Shown: piece by piece, positions 54,025 through 63,582 of the stretch | Position numbering within the stretch: the first letter of the stretch is position 1 | Layout: the number at the start of each line of letters is the position of its first letter | Translations under genes and position numbers: made by a program | The notes under the pieces: generated by a model | The model's database searches: none | What the model was told of the DNA's origin: nothing | The model's input: the letters and a program-made list of their open reading frames with translations, nothing else | Assembly: GCA_015061615.1 (NCBI GenBank) | Contig: SUWE01000003.1 | Coordinates: forward strand, 33,748-97,747 | Length of the DNA: 64,000 nucleotides | From: Lentisphaerota bacterium | Lineage (GTDB): Bacteria > Verrucomicrobiota > Lentisphaeria > Victivallales > Victivallaceae | Direction of reading: 5' to 3'

Positions 54025-56127
54025 ATGTCAACACGTTTCCCTGTCATAAGTCTGGCGATATTCTGCGCTATCGTATGCTGTTTCAGCTGTGTGCAGAAAA
54101 AAGTTGTCGAAGTCGCTGTAAATGATAAGCCGGCGTTGAAGTCGCCCATCGCGGACAAATATAAACACTCCGATTTCCGCAGAATTGCTTCGACCACGGC
54201 AAAACTGCTTGACCGCAATCACTATTCGGGGGTGGAAATGGATAAGAAACTTTCCAACCGCATCTTCGATCTCTATTTTGACACTCTTGACCCGATGAAG
54301 TGCTTTTTCACCGTTGCCGATGTGGAGTCCTTTGCGGTTTACCGCGATAATATCGGCAGGATGCTTCAGTACGGCGAGTACCAGTTTGCCTTCAAAGTTT
54401 ACGAAATTTACCGCCAACGTTATGCCCAGTACCGCAAATTCACGGAGGATATGCTGGCAAAAAAGATAGATTTTTCTGTTGATGAGGAAATGTTTATCAA
54501 CGGTGACGAAGCCAAACGTCCCGCCGATGAAAATGCGATGCGCGAATTGTGGAGAAAGCAGATAAAAAATGAGCTGCTCACCTTCCGTCTCAGTGAACGC
54601 ATAGAAAAAGAGGAAGCGGCAAAACTCAAAAAAACTCCGGAAAAAGGCTCCGTCGCCCGCAAGACTCCGGAACAGCGTATCCTTCAGCGCCGCCGTGATA
54701 TCGGCAATGCCATTGAAAAACGTGAAAGAGTCGATATCCTCGGGTTGCTGCTTGACTCCATGGCGCGTGCATACGGAGCGCACTCCGATTATCAGGCACC
54801 GAAACTCAGTGAGGATTTTGAAATAAATATGTCTCTTTCTCTTTCCGGCATCGGTGCAACGCTCACCAGTGAAGACGGTTATATCAAAATCGTTGAGCTT
54901 GTCCCCGGCGGTCCGGCTGAGCAGTCGGGCAAACTCAAGGTCAATGACCGTATCGTTTCAGTTACGCAGGAAAACGGTGAAACTACCGATCTTGTCGATA
55001 TGCCCGTCAGTCAGGCGGTGCAGTTCATCCGCGGAGAAAAGGGAACGAAAGTCACTCTTGAAGTGCTGCCTGAAAACTCCGGCGCCGCCCAGAAGATCGT
55101 GATCGTCCGCGATAAGGTCAATCTCACCGCCGGTGCCGCAAAAGGAACGGTCAGAGAGGTGGATAAGGTGAAGGTCGGAGTGATCACACTGCCTTCATTT
55201 TACATGGATTTCGATGCCGCCATGCGCGGTGATGTCAACGGCAGAAGAGCGAGCAGAGATGTTCAGCTTATTCTTGAGGATTTCCGCAAACAGGGGGTGG
55301 AAAGTGTCGTTATCGACCTGCGCGGCAACGGCGGCGGCAGTCTGCCGGATGCGGTGACCCTTTCCGGCTTGTTCATGCCCGGCGGTCCGGTGGTGCAGGT
55401 CAGAAGCAAAAACTCCCTTTCCGTTGAACGTGATCCCTCCGAAGGGTTGAGCTGGAACGGACCGCTGGTGATTCTGACCAGCAAACTTTCCGCTTCCGCC
55501 GCTGAGATCTTCACCGGAGCGCTTGCCGATGCCAAACGTGCCGTTGTCGTCGGTGACAGCCGCACTTTCGGTAAAGGAACGGTTCTGCGGGTGGAATCTC
55601 TCGACCGCCGTTACAGCAGCTGGTTCGGGGAAAAGCTCCCTTCCGGTTCAGTGACGTTTGAAATCGCGATGTTCTTCCGTCCCGGCGGCAGTTCCGTCCA
55701 GCAGCTCGGCATCGTGCCGGATATCAAACTGCCGTCATTGACTGAAGATATGAAAGTCGGTGAAATATTCCTCAACAATCATCTGCCGTGGGATTCGATT
55801 TCTCCGGTGAAAGAGCTGCCGGTATGGGATGGAAAACTTGATGAAAAAATCGCCGTGTTGAAGAAAAAATCCGCTGAACGCATTGCAAAAAATGCCAATT
55901 ATCAGGCGTATATACAGCAAATCGAGCAGTACCGTGCGATCCGTGAACGCAAAAAAGTCTCCCTCAACGAAAATACCCGTTATGCTCAGTATCTCAAAGA
56001 GAAGGAAGAGGCCGCCGAAACTGAACGTCTGTTTGCCCGGAGTGAGGATAAGAAAAATTCCGGTGATGTCGTACTCAACGAGGCGGTAAATATCGCCGCC
56101 GATCTGAGCGTTTGCGGCAACGAGTAA
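54025..56127 (+). CDS. prc: Carboxyl-terminal processing protease (Tsp/Prc, S41 family)
   Basis: The product is 700 residues, close to E. coli Prc. A hydrophobic export signal ends in VCCFSC, which may act as a lipobox although it is not ideal. A helical N-domain leads to a PDZ domain (ISLSGIGATLTSEDG-type start, VPGGPAEQSGKLKVNDRI). The protease core has VIDLRGNGGG, then LTSKLSASAAEIF with the catalytic serine and DSRTFGKGTV with the catalytic lysine. NHLPWDSISPV is a Prc-specific C-terminal element. It degrades or trims envelope proteins in the periplasm. AGGAAGGA precedes the ATG. The gene is probably monocistronic. Confidence 0.95.
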   Translation: MSTRFPVISLAIFCAIVCCFSCVQKKVVEVAVNDKPALKSPIADKYKHSDFRRIASTTAKLLDRNHYSGVEMDKKLSNRIFDLYFDTLDPMKCFFTVADVESFAVYRDNIGRMLQYGEYQFAFKVYEIYRQRYAQYRKFTEDMLAKKIDFSVDEEMFINGDEAKRPADENAMRELWRKQIKNELLTFRLSERIEKEEAAKLKKTPEKGSVARKTPEQRILQRRRDIGNAIEKRERVDILGLLLDSMARAYGAHSDYQAPKLSEDFEINMSLSLSGIGATLTSEDGYIKIVELVPGGPAEQSGKLKVNDRIVSVTQENGETTDLVDMPVSQAVQFIRGEKGTKVTLEVLPENSGAAQKIVIVRDKVNLTAGAAKGTVREVDKVKVGVITLPSFYMDFDAAMRGDVNGRRASRDVQLILEDFRKQGVESVVIDLRGNGGGSLPDAVTLSGLFMPGGPVVQVRSKNSLSVERDPSEGLSWNGPLVILTSKLSASAAEIFTGALADAKRAVVVGDSRTFGKGTVLRVESLDRRYSSWFGEKLPSGSVTFEIAMFFRPGGSSVQQLGIVPDIKLPSLTEDMKVGEIFLNNHLPWDSISPVKELPVWDGKLDEKIAVLKKKSAERIAKNANYQAYIQQIEQYRAIRERKKVSLNENTRYAQYLKEKEEAAETERLFARSEDKKNSGDVVLNEAVNIAADLSVCGNE

Positions 56128-56315
56128 AAAAAGTAATGTCCCAAATTTTGTGAAACCCGAAACAGGAGCTTATAAACAAACATTTCTGTTAAGATATAAA
56201 ACATACCGCATAAGTTGTGATTTTTCAACCCGCCGAACACGGGGTTGTTTGCATCCGCCGCAGCAGCTGATTTTTTACAAAAAATGAGACAAAACAAAAA
56301 AGTGTTTGATTCCCT
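56128..56315. other. Intergenic stretch between prc and the amidohydrolase gene
   Basis: A weak hairpin CAACCC/GGGTTG (about 56226-56248) followed by TTT may end prc transcription. ACAAAAAATGAGACAA at 56277-56292 is identical to 48655-48670. No gene is seen, and no consensus promoter is clear. Confidence 0.5.
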
Positions 56316-57107
56316 ATGAGATATATTGATATACATACGCATGTTTTTCCGGAAAAGATCGCCGGAAAAGCGATAGAGTTCCTTGAAGATTACTACCATC
56401 ATCAGTGGCCCGGCGCCGGGAACAGGGACGACCTGCTCAAAGCAATGGATGCCGCAGGGGTGGAAAAATCGGTGATATTTTCCTGTGCGACCAAAGCGGA
56501 ACAGGTGATGCCCGCCAATGATTTTCTGGAAAAACTCCAGAATGAAAGCGGCGGCAGATTCATCGCCTTCGGTACGCTCCACCCGGATTTTCCCGATTGT
56601 GAAAGCGAACTTGAACGCATAAAGCAGATGGGACTTAAAGGGGTGAAGTTCCACCCGGATTTCCAGAAAATCTATCTGGATGAACCGAAGATGCTCCGTA
56701 TTTACGGCATTATCGGCAGTGAACTGCCGGTGGTTCTGCACATGGGGGACCGCAGAACGGATTTTTCTTCGCCGTGGCGTCTGGCGCGGGTGCTGGATAT
56801 GTATCCGGAACTGAAGGTGGTCGCCGCCCACTTCGGCGGTTACTCCGAATGGGATGAAGTGAAAAAACTTCTTGTCGGCCGCAAGGTCTGGTTCGATACC
56901 TCAAGCACCTTCTGGGAACTGCCCGCAGAAACCGCGCGTGAAATCGCTCTTGCTCACGGTACGGATAAACTCCTTTTCGGCAGTGACTACCCTGCTTCTC
57001 TGCCGGGGGCGGCGATAGATGATGTGCGCAGTATGGATTTGAGTGAGAGTGATTATGAAAAAATATTCTTCCGCAACGCGGTGGAACTTCTGGGTTTGGA
57101 GCAGTAA
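56316..57107 (+). CDS. Amidohydrolase-related metal-dependent hydrolase
   Basis: The product is 263 residues. The N-terminal DIHTHVFPEK supplies the two metal-binding histidines. GVKFHPDFQ, VVLHMGD, VAAHFGGY and LFGSDYP provide the later histidines and the catalytic aspartate of the amidohydrolase_2 (PF04909) barrel. Members act as decarboxylases or hydrolases on small cyclic or aromatic acids; the substrate is unknown. There is no good ribosome binding site before the ATG. The helicase gene follows five bases after its stop codon. Confidence 0.9.
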   Translation: MRYIDIHTHVFPEKIAGKAIEFLEDYYHHQWPGAGNRDDLLKAMDAAGVEKSVIFSCATKAEQVMPANDFLEKLQNESGGRFIAFGTLHPDFPDCESELERIKQMGLKGVKFHPDFQKIYLDEPKMLRIYGIIGSELPVVLHMGDRRTDFSSPWRLARVLDMYPELKVVAAHFGGYSEWDEVKKLLVGRKVWFDTSSTFWELPAETAREIALAHGTDKLLFGSDYPASLPGAAIDDVRSMDLSESDYEKIFFRNAVELLGLEQ

Positions 57108-57112
57108 ATATC

Positions 57113-59152
57113 ATGACATGTGAAGATATTTTATCTCAGCTTAACGGTGAACAGCGCCGCGCCGCCGCCCGCCACACCGGACCGGTTCTGGTGCTTGCCG
57201 GTGCGGGAACCGGCAAAACAAGGGTGATAACCTTCCGTATCGCAAGTATGCTTGCTTCGGGGATATCGCCGGAAAGTATCCTCGGTTTGACCTTTACCAA
57301 CAAGGCGGCACGCGAAATGCGTGAACGTCTTGCCCAGCTGGCGGGGGAGGAGATCGCCAAACGGGTGACACTGGGAACATTCCACAGCTTCTGCATCAGA
57401 ATACTGCGCAAACACTGTTCACTGCTCGGGTTCCATACCGGTTTCACCGTCGCGGATGAATCTGACCAGCAGGGGATATTCAAACAGGCGCTCGGTGAAT
57501 GCGGCTGTGCCTATGACGGATTCCCTTCATCGAAGGTCTTTGCGAAGATCGGCAGCTGGAAGAACCGCCTTTTCACTCCGGAAAAAGCACTGAGCAATGC
57601 CGAAAGCACCTTTGAGGCGACTGCTGCGCATATTTACGAAAAATACCGCGATCTGCTTGAAATGCAGAACCTTATCGACTTCGACGATATGCTGCTGATG
57701 GTGTGGCGGCTCTTTACCGAACACCCCGAAGTGCTTGCGGATTATCAGAAACGTTACGAATATCTGCTCGTTGACGAGTATCAGGATACCAACGGCGCCC
57801 AGTTTGAACTGGTCAGATTGATCGCCGGAACAAAATGCAATCTCTGTGTCGTCGGTGACGATGACCAGAGTATCTACTCCTGGCGCGGTGCGGATGTCGG
57901 CAATATCCTTGACTTTCCGCAGATATTCCCCGGAACGCTCACGGTGAAGCTGGAACAGAATTACCGCTCCACTTCCGCGATACTCAATGCCGCCAACGCC
58001 GCGATCGGCACCGGGGTCCACCGTCATCCGAAAAAACTCTGGAGCGCACTGGGTTCCGGCGAAAAACCGAAAGTCATCATGCTTGACCGGGATGATCAGG
58101 AAGCGGAGTTCGCCGCCGAACTCATCCGTTCCAGAAAGGGTGAGCGCCCCGATTTGAAGTGGAAGGATTTTGCAATATTGTACCGCTCAAATCAGCTTTC
58201 CCGCCAGATCGAACAGGCACTTATGAGTGCGCAGATACCCTACCGTCTGGTCGGCGGTCAGCAGTTCTTCCAGCGGCGGGAAATAAAAGATGCCGTCGCG
58301 TATTTGAAGATGCTGGAAAATCCCCGCGACGATCAGAGCGTACTGCGTATCCTTTCCGCTCCCCCGCGCGGTATCGGTCCCAAAGCGGTGAAAGAGCTTA
58401 AACGGTGCCGTGCTGAGGAGTTCAAGCCGATGAGTTCCACGCTCAAAAGCGAGGCGTTCATCAAAAGTCTGACTGCCAAAGGCGCCGCTGAACTCAAAGA
58501 GATGCTCGGCGCATTTGCGCGTGCGAAGGAAAGTTTCAGCACTCCGGGCAATCTTGCGGGTAAAATACTCACCTTTCTCAAAGAGGCAGGATACTACGGC
58601 GGATTGCAGAAAATCTACCGTGATCAGGAAGACAGCATCAAGCGCCGCGATAACGTCGATGAATTTATCAGCGCTGTTGCGCAGTTCGAGAAAAAGCACG
58701 GAGAAGCGGTGACACTTACTGATTACCTTGAGTCTTACGCTCTTATGGAAGAAAATGACCGTGTGCAGGAGGAATCCCCCGATGCCGATGCCGTTACGCT
58801 GAGTACTATCCATGCCGCAAAGGGATTGGAGTACCCGGTGGTCGTCCAGATCGCGATGGAACGGGGAATATTCCCCCATGAACGCGCGTTGGAAGAAAAC
58901 GGCTATGAAGAAGAACTGCGTTTGTTTTACGTCGCATTGACCAGAGCCAAGCAGGAGCTTTATCTCACCCGGTGCCGCAGCCGCATGGTACGCGGCGTGG
59001 TAAGACCGTCGAATCCTTCCGGATTCCTCGAATTGCTCGGCGATACGGCGGAGCGGGCGGAAAAAAGCGACCTTGTCAAAGCCGCCGATGCCGACAAGGT
59101 GCGCAAAACCTTTGAAGATGCCATAAAAATGCTGATGAATCCGGGCAAGTGA
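57113..59152 (+). CDS. uvrD: UvrD/PcrA/Rep-type ATP-dependent DNA helicase
   Basis: The product is 679 residues. The superfamily 1A motifs occur in order: VLAGAGTGKTRV (Walker A, near residue 30), LTFTNKAAREMRERL, VDEYQDTN (Walker B), VVGDDDQSIYSWRGAD, LEQNYRST, and LSTIHAAKGLEYPVV to FYVALTRAKQELYL. It is a 3'-5' helicase for repair and replication restart. The length is slightly below UvrD and near Rep, and it lacks the long C-terminal extension of many PcrA proteins, so I cannot choose among these paralogues. It lies five bases after the amidohydrolase gene. Confidence 0.96.
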   Translation: MTCEDILSQLNGEQRRAAARHTGPVLVLAGAGTGKTRVITFRIASMLASGISPESILGLTFTNKAAREMRERLAQLAGEEIAKRVTLGTFHSFCIRILRKHCSLLGFHTGFTVADESDQQGIFKQALGECGCAYDGFPSSKVFAKIGSWKNRLFTPEKALSNAESTFEATAAHIYEKYRDLLEMQNLIDFDDMLLMVWRLFTEHPEVLADYQKRYEYLLVDEYQDTNGAQFELVRLIAGTKCNLCVVGDDDQSIYSWRGADVGNILDFPQIFPGTLTVKLEQNYRSTSAILNAANAAIGTGVHRHPKKLWSALGSGEKPKVIMLDRDDQEAEFAAELIRSRKGERPDLKWKDFAILYRSNQLSRQIEQALMSAQIPYRLVGGQQFFQRREIKDAVAYLKMLENPRDDQSVLRILSAPPRGIGPKAVKELKRCRAEEFKPMSSTLKSEAFIKSLTAKGAAELKEMLGAFARAKESFSTPGNLAGKILTFLKEAGYYGGLQKIYRDQEDSIKRRDNVDEFISAVAQFEKKHGEAVTLTDYLESYALMEENDRVQEESPDADAVTLSTIHAAKGLEYPVVVQIAMERGIFPHERALEENGYEEELRLFYVALTRAKQELYLTRCRSRMVRGVVRPSNPSGFLELLGDTAERAEKSDLVKAADADKVRKTFEDAIKMLMNPGK

Positions 59153-59281
59153 CGCAGTTGTGTAAAAAAACTGCGATTTCCTCCGGAGCGAAGTGGAAAA
59201 AAGCCGTAAAAGATACTATCTTATATAAAGAACAATTTCCCCTTGATGAAAAAGGGGTATCAATCACAGGAGAATAAACAA

Positions 59282-59917
59282 ATGTATATCGGCCGTATCG
59301 TTGCTGTCGGCATGACCAAAGATAACCGGGTCTGTGCCATGTACCGTGTCTCATCCCGTTCATTCCCGAACCGTCAGGCGGTGGAAAACAACGGAAAAAT
59401 CGCCATCGTTCCCCGTCCGGGGGCTGAGGGCGACCTTGCCAAAAATCCGTACATCAGCTACAACTGTCTGCGCATTGCCGGTGAATGGGCGATTGCAACC
59501 AACGGTTCCCAGACCGACCCGATCACCGAAAAGATCGCCATGGGTATGCCCGTCCGCGATGCGATCACCCTCGGACTGCTGGCGATGGATTATGAAAAAG
59601 ATTCTCTGGATACTCCGCGTATCGTTGCGGTCGCCGGAAGAAAATCCAAGCTCGGCTACCTCGGAATCATCCGCAAAGATGCGGTGCTGGTGCGTGAATT
59701 TACCCTTGAACCGGGAGTTGCACGTTATATTTCCACCTATGAGAAAAATGCTCCGGCTTGCGACAATGTTGATAACGCATTTGATGCAATGTGCGCCGAT
59801 TGTGCCGCGCAGTATGTCGTCGACGGCGGAGTTTTCGCTGATTTTGAACAGCCGGTCACCAGTGCCGCGGCAGTGGAAGAAGCCGACGGATTCAAACTTG
59901 CAACAGTGATCTGCTGA
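59282..59917 (+). CDS. purO: Archaeal-type IMP cyclohydrolase (PurO family)
   Basis: The product is 211 residues. The start MYIGRIVAVGMTKDNRVCAMYRVSSRSFPNRQ is the PurO/IMP_cyclohyd (PF07826) signature (shown in two parts: MYIGRIVAVG, then YRVSSRSFPNRQA). A further match is YISYNCLRI. PurO converts FAICAR to IMP, the last step of purine synthesis, in many archaea; most bacteria use PurH instead. The protein has the usual length of the family. AGGAG precedes ATG 59282, which I prefer over an earlier in-frame ATG that adds an unrelated 13-residue extension. The polymerase gene begins two bases after its stop. Confidence 0.88.
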   Translation: MYIGRIVAVGMTKDNRVCAMYRVSSRSFPNRQAVENNGKIAIVPRPGAEGDLAKNPYISYNCLRIAGEWAIATNGSQTDPITEKIAMGMPVRDAITLGLLAMDYEKDSLDTPRIVAVAGRKSKLGYLGIIRKDAVLVREFTLEPGVARYISTYEKNAPACDNVDNAFDAMCADCAAQYVVDGGVFADFEQPVTSAAAVEEADGFKLATVIC

Positions 59918-59919
59918 AT

Positions 59920-61893
59920 ATGACCGGGATCGTTGCCGCAGAAGCGGTTTCGGGGGGCTTGAAATTATATTTTCACGAAGGGGATTCTTTCCGCACGGAA
60001 ACGGTGGAGTTCCGCCCCTTTGTGCTGTCGGATAAAAACGCACAGCTCCCCGGCGTTCCGGAAATAAAAATGCTTGACGGCAATGGTGAATTTTGCCGTC
60101 AGGCGTTTTTTTCTTCCCTTGAGGAGTATGAGGAAAATCTTGCTGAACTCAGGAAAACTCCGGGAGTGATGGTCGTGCGCGATTTACTCTGTCAGGCGCT
60201 GAGCATGTCGGGAATAAGACTTTTTCACGGAATGACGTTTCCGGATTTGCGCCGTGTTTCATTCAAAGTTGAAACCGCTGACGGTAAGAATATTGCAAAA
60301 ATATCTGCCGTTGACGGCAGCGGGGAGTTCCGGGAGTTTTCCGGAACTGAGGAGGAGATCATCAGCGGTTTTGACCGGTATATCGCGGTGAAAGACCCCG
60401 ATCTGCTTGCCGGATTCAACTGTTGCAGAGATGATTTGCCGCTGTTGGTAAAACGGGCGGAAAAATTGAAAATAAAACTCTCCTGCGGGCGCGACGGCAA
60501 CGGATTTTCCATGCGTAAATCGCGCTATACTGCCGGAGAAAAACAGTACAGTTATCAGCGGTATTCACTTTGCGGCAGACACGTCGCCGATATGCTCCAT
60601 GCGGTGCAGTTTTTCGATGCGGTTCACCGTGAACTTGAGGATTTTGAACCGGATACGCTCAAAGAGTATTTCAAACTTGAAGACGGTGACGGTGCGGTGT
60701 TGATTTCCAAACTTGCGGAAATACTTCTTCCGGCATCGTTTTACCGGACACGGGAGGTGCCGCTGGGATTTCAGGAGACGCTTTTGCGCGGTTCCGGCAG
60801 TGCGCTTGACGCACTTTTGATTGCGGAGTATCTGCGTTTGTCAAGGGCGATCCCGCTGCCGGATGCCCAGCGCAGTTATGCCGGGGCGCTCGCCGGAGCT
60901 GAGGCGCATGGAGTCTTCCGCAATGTGTGCCACTGCGACGTGCGGTCACTTTATCCGTCACTGCTACTTTACTTCGGTCAGGCTCCGGCAAAGGATGAAG
61001 CGGGAGTTTTCCTTACTCTGCTGGCAAAGCTGCGCAAGTTCCGCCTTGAAGCAAAGGATAAGGCGCGGGCAGTGCCGGAAGGTGCGGAAAAACAGCAGCT
61101 TCAGGCATTGCAAAGTTCATTCAAAATATTGATAAACTCCTTTTACGGCTACCTCGGTTTTGCGCAGGGGGCGTTCAACGATTACGATCTTGCGGAAAAG
61201 GTGACGGCGGCGGGAAGGGAGCTTCTGACCACGCTGGTATCCGTACTTGAAGCGCATCAGGCGAAGGTGATAGAAATGGATACCGACGGAATATATTTCC
61301 AACAGCCTGAAGGTGATACGGATGAACTCCACGCCGCGTTGAAGGCGGCTCTGCCCGGCGGGATCGAGCTTGAGTTTGATGCGTGTTACAAGGCGATGTA
61401 CTCCTATAAAGCGAAAAATTATGCGCTTTTGGATTGGGATGACGGTGTGAAACTTACCGGAGCGGCGCTGAAATCGCGCGCATTGGAACCGTTCCAGCGT
61501 AAATTCATCATGCAGGCGGTCACGGCAAAGCTCCATGAAGCTCCGGGTGAACTGGAAAAGGCATATAAGCAATGGAAAGAGGCGATATCGAACCGTACCG
61601 TTGCGCTTGCCGATCTGGCAAAGAGCGAGGTTTTGAGCGACTCTCCGGAAAATTATCAGAAGAAACTTGCCTCCGGCTCCGGCCGCCGTTCTGCGGCGTA
61701 TGAGGTGGCGCTTGCATCCGGAAGAAAATTCCGGGCAGGGGATAAGGTCAGATTCTACGTTACCGGAACCAGGGCAAAAGTTCCCGTTGCCGGCAACAGT
61801 GTGATGCTTGAAAATGGCGATGCACCTGAACGTAATGAAAATACGGCATATTATCTTGCCAAACTTGATACGCTGTATGAGCAGTTCAAGTAA
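59920..61893 (+). CDS. Compact family B DNA polymerase with degenerate exonuclease I motif
   Basis: The product is 657 residues. The polymerase motifs are clear: A, CDVRSLYPS (339-347); B, KILINSFYG (402-410); C, MDTDGIYF with DTDG at 454-457; and KAKNYALL downstream. The exonuclease region is present but damaged: Exo I reads SFKVET (114-119), where family B has FDIET, so the first metal-binding aspartate is a lysine. Exo II (FNCCRDDLP, 166-174) is partly kept. Exo III lacks the usual tyrosine. The N-terminal domain is short. It is probably a repair or translesion polymerase without proofreading. It is nearly fused to purO and lies near the UvrD-type helicase. Confidence 0.85.
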   Translation: MTGIVAAEAVSGGLKLYFHEGDSFRTETVEFRPFVLSDKNAQLPGVPEIKMLDGNGEFCRQAFFSSLEEYEENLAELRKTPGVMVVRDLLCQALSMSGIRLFHGMTFPDLRRVSFKVETADGKNIAKISAVDGSGEFREFSGTEEEIISGFDRYIAVKDPDLLAGFNCCRDDLPLLVKRAEKLKIKLSCGRDGNGFSMRKSRYTAGEKQYSYQRYSLCGRHVADMLHAVQFFDAVHRELEDFEPDTLKEYFKLEDGDGAVLISKLAEILLPASFYRTREVPLGFQETLLRGSGSALDALLIAEYLRLSRAIPLPDAQRSYAGALAGAEAHGVFRNVCHCDVRSLYPSLLLYFGQAPAKDEAGVFLTLLAKLRKFRLEAKDKARAVPEGAEKQQLQALQSSFKILINSFYGYLGFAQGAFNDYDLAEKVTAAGRELLTTLVSVLEAHQAKVIEMDTDGIYFQQPEGDTDELHAALKAALPGGIELEFDACYKAMYSYKAKNYALLDWDDGVKLTGAALKSRALEPFQRKFIMQAVTAKLHEAPGELEKAYKQWKEAISNRTVALADLAKSEVLSDSPENYQKKLASGSGRRSAAYEVALASGRKFRAGDKVRFYVTGTRAKVPVAGNSVMLENGDAPERNENTAYYLAKLDTLYEQFK

Positions 61894-62049
61894 CCTTTTG
61901 AAATTTGTGTTATTTTGCAGAAAATATGTGTTTTTGCATATTTGTAAGCGGTTTTTTCTGTAAAACAATATGTTATAACTTGAAATAATGGAAATAAGGT
62001 TTATCTTTGAAAGATGACGGAATCAATTCCAAATAGAAAGGAAAATATT

Positions 62050-63192
62050 ATGATGAAAAAATTGTTGCTTGGCGGAGTCGTTTCAGCCGCCATCATGATG
62101 CAGGGATTTGCCGCCGAACCGGCAAAACAGCCCCAGCTCACTCCGGAACAGCAGGCGCAGCTTATGCAGATGCTTCAGCAGCAGCAGGCAAAAGCGATCA
62201 CTGTTGATGAGGCGTTCAAGGGACTTCCCGCCGATGTTGCCTCTTACAGCGGTAAGATTTTCACCAAAAAAGAGCTGCTCGCCATCATCTCTCAGGGACT
62301 TCCCGGCGGCAAACTGCCTCCCGGAGTCACAGCTGAAAGAGCAATGCAGATGGCTCCTGAGCTGATCAAGAGCATGGTTACCAAGAATCTGCTGCTTGAT
62401 GCTGCGAAAAAAGCCGGGATCGTTCCTTCGGCGGCGATGGTGAAAGAAGTTCTGGAATCCCAGATCAAAAATGCCACAGCCGAACAGAAGCAGATGTTTG
62501 CGCAGATGCTTGCCCAGCAGAATACCACGGTCGAACAGATGATCGCCAAACAGAGTGCTGACCCGATGATTCAGGAAAGCATTGCGATTGAAGAATTTCT
62601 GAAAAAGGTTGTGTTCAAGGATGTCAAAGTTACCGAAGCGGATGCGCTGAAGTTCTACAATGCCAATCCGGATAATTTTGTACAGCCCGGCGATCCTGCG
62701 GACACTCTCCGTGCTTCCCATATCCTTGTGATGGTCAAAGAGAATGCGACCGACAAAGAGAAGAAAGATGCGGAAAACAAGATCAACGCGATCCTTGCTG
62801 AATTGAAAGCGAAACCTGCTGATTTTGAGAAACTTGCCAAGACCAACAGCCAGTGTCCCAGCGGCGCTCAGGGTGGTTCCCTCGGAGCGTTTGGCAAAGG
62901 TCAGATGGTTCCTGAGTTTGAAAAAGCGGTGCTTGCGCTGAAAGACGGTGAAATTTCCGGAGTGGTCAAGACCCAGTTCGGTTACCACATTATCCGCCGT
63001 GATGCGGCGATGAAGGAGCATAAACTTTCCTTTGGTCAGGTGAAAGATCAGCTTGTCAGCTCTCTTAAAGGAATGGAAGAGCAGAAAGTGTTCCAGCAGT
63101 ATGTTGCAGAGCTGCTCAAGAAAGCGGATTTCAAACTGCTGTTCAGCGTTCCTGCTCCCGCGGCTCCTGCTCCTGCTCCTGCGGCAAAATAA
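62050..63192 (+). CDS. Exported parvulin-type peptidyl-prolyl isomerase (SurA/PpiC-like)
   Basis: The product is 380 residues with signal peptide MMKKLLLGGVVSAAIMMQGFAA. A Gln-rich segment (QLTPEQQAQLMQMLQQQQ) and a helical SurA_N-like chaperone region follow. The PpiC domain runs from LRASHILVMVKEN to TQFGYHIIRR, with GGSLGAFGKGQMVPEFEKAV. It should help outer-membrane or secreted proteins fold in the periplasm, and would suit an organism with many large exported enzymes. The tail is Ala/Pro-rich (PAPAAPAPAPAAK). GAAAGGAAAA precedes ATG 62050. A terminator follows. Confidence 0.93.
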   Translation: MMKKLLLGGVVSAAIMMQGFAAEPAKQPQLTPEQQAQLMQMLQQQQAKAITVDEAFKGLPADVASYSGKIFTKKELLAIISQGLPGGKLPPGVTAERAMQMAPELIKSMVTKNLLLDAAKKAGIVPSAAMVKEVLESQIKNATAEQKQMFAQMLAQQNTTVEQMIAKQSADPMIQESIAIEEFLKKVVFKDVKVTEADALKFYNANPDNFVQPGDPADTLRASHILVMVKENATDKEKKDAENKINAILAELKAKPADFEKLAKTNSQCPSGAQGGSLGAFGKGQMVPEFEKAVLALKDGEISGVVKTQFGYHIIRRDAAMKEHKLSFGQVKDQLVSSLKGMEEQKVFQQYVAELLKKADFKLLFSVPAPAAPAPAPAAK

Positions 63193-63212
63193 TTTGAAGC
63201 ATTTGTCTGAAA

Positions 63213-63241
63213 CTGTCCGGAAAATTCCGGGCAGTTTTTTT
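63213..63241 (+). terminator. Terminator of the PpiC-like gene
   Basis: A ten-base stem, CTGTCCGGAA with TTCCGGGCAG (one G-T pair), has a two-base loop and is followed by seven T residues. Confidence 0.92.
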
Positions 63242-63480
63242 GTTTACGCGTCATGAGCTGTCTGCAGGAATTGTTTGGCAGATGGTGAATTTTGCCGCAA
63301 CTTCTATTGTCCGGCGATAAAGCTGGCGGCAGTTGGCAAGCAGAGTTTTTTTGGGGACGGGGCAATTTCAAAAGTTTTCAAAAACTATTGAAAATTCCCG
63401 TTGCGATTTGAAGCAGAAGTGTTTTCAATTTTTTTTTGATTGGCTCTGTTCCCAATATTGGTTGATAAATTAAGCAGATA
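63242..63480. other. Non-coding stretch, nothing recognised
   Basis: No gene or RNA was recognised. The sequence is AT-rich with poly-T runs at about 63345 and 63430. Open frames on either strand lack start signals. Confidence 0.5.
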
Positions 63481-63564
63481 ATTCGATCGGAGACAAAAGA
63501 TGTCCACGATCGAATGCTATATTATATAGTGTAAAGAATAAAAAATAGGGAGACTACACTATAT
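63481..63564. other. Two consecutive perfect inverted repeats
   Basis: ATTCGATCG (63481-63489) is the reverse complement of 63507-63515, with an inner GACA/TGTC pairing. ATATAGTGTA (63524-63533) is the reverse complement of 63555-63564. The second pair encloses AGGGAG and ends at an ATGATG, so this could be a gene leader or the end of a mobile element. A 24-codon open frame from 63563 runs into the 91-bp repeats. Confidence 0.6.
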
Positions 63565-63582
63565 GATGTTACTTGATGAACT

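Noticed and set aside
59282..61893. Archaeal contamination or a recent transfer of the purO/polymerase pair
   Set aside because: Base composition and codon use look like the neighbours, and the genes sit in a bacterial context with the usual ribosome binding sites. An old transfer remains possible.
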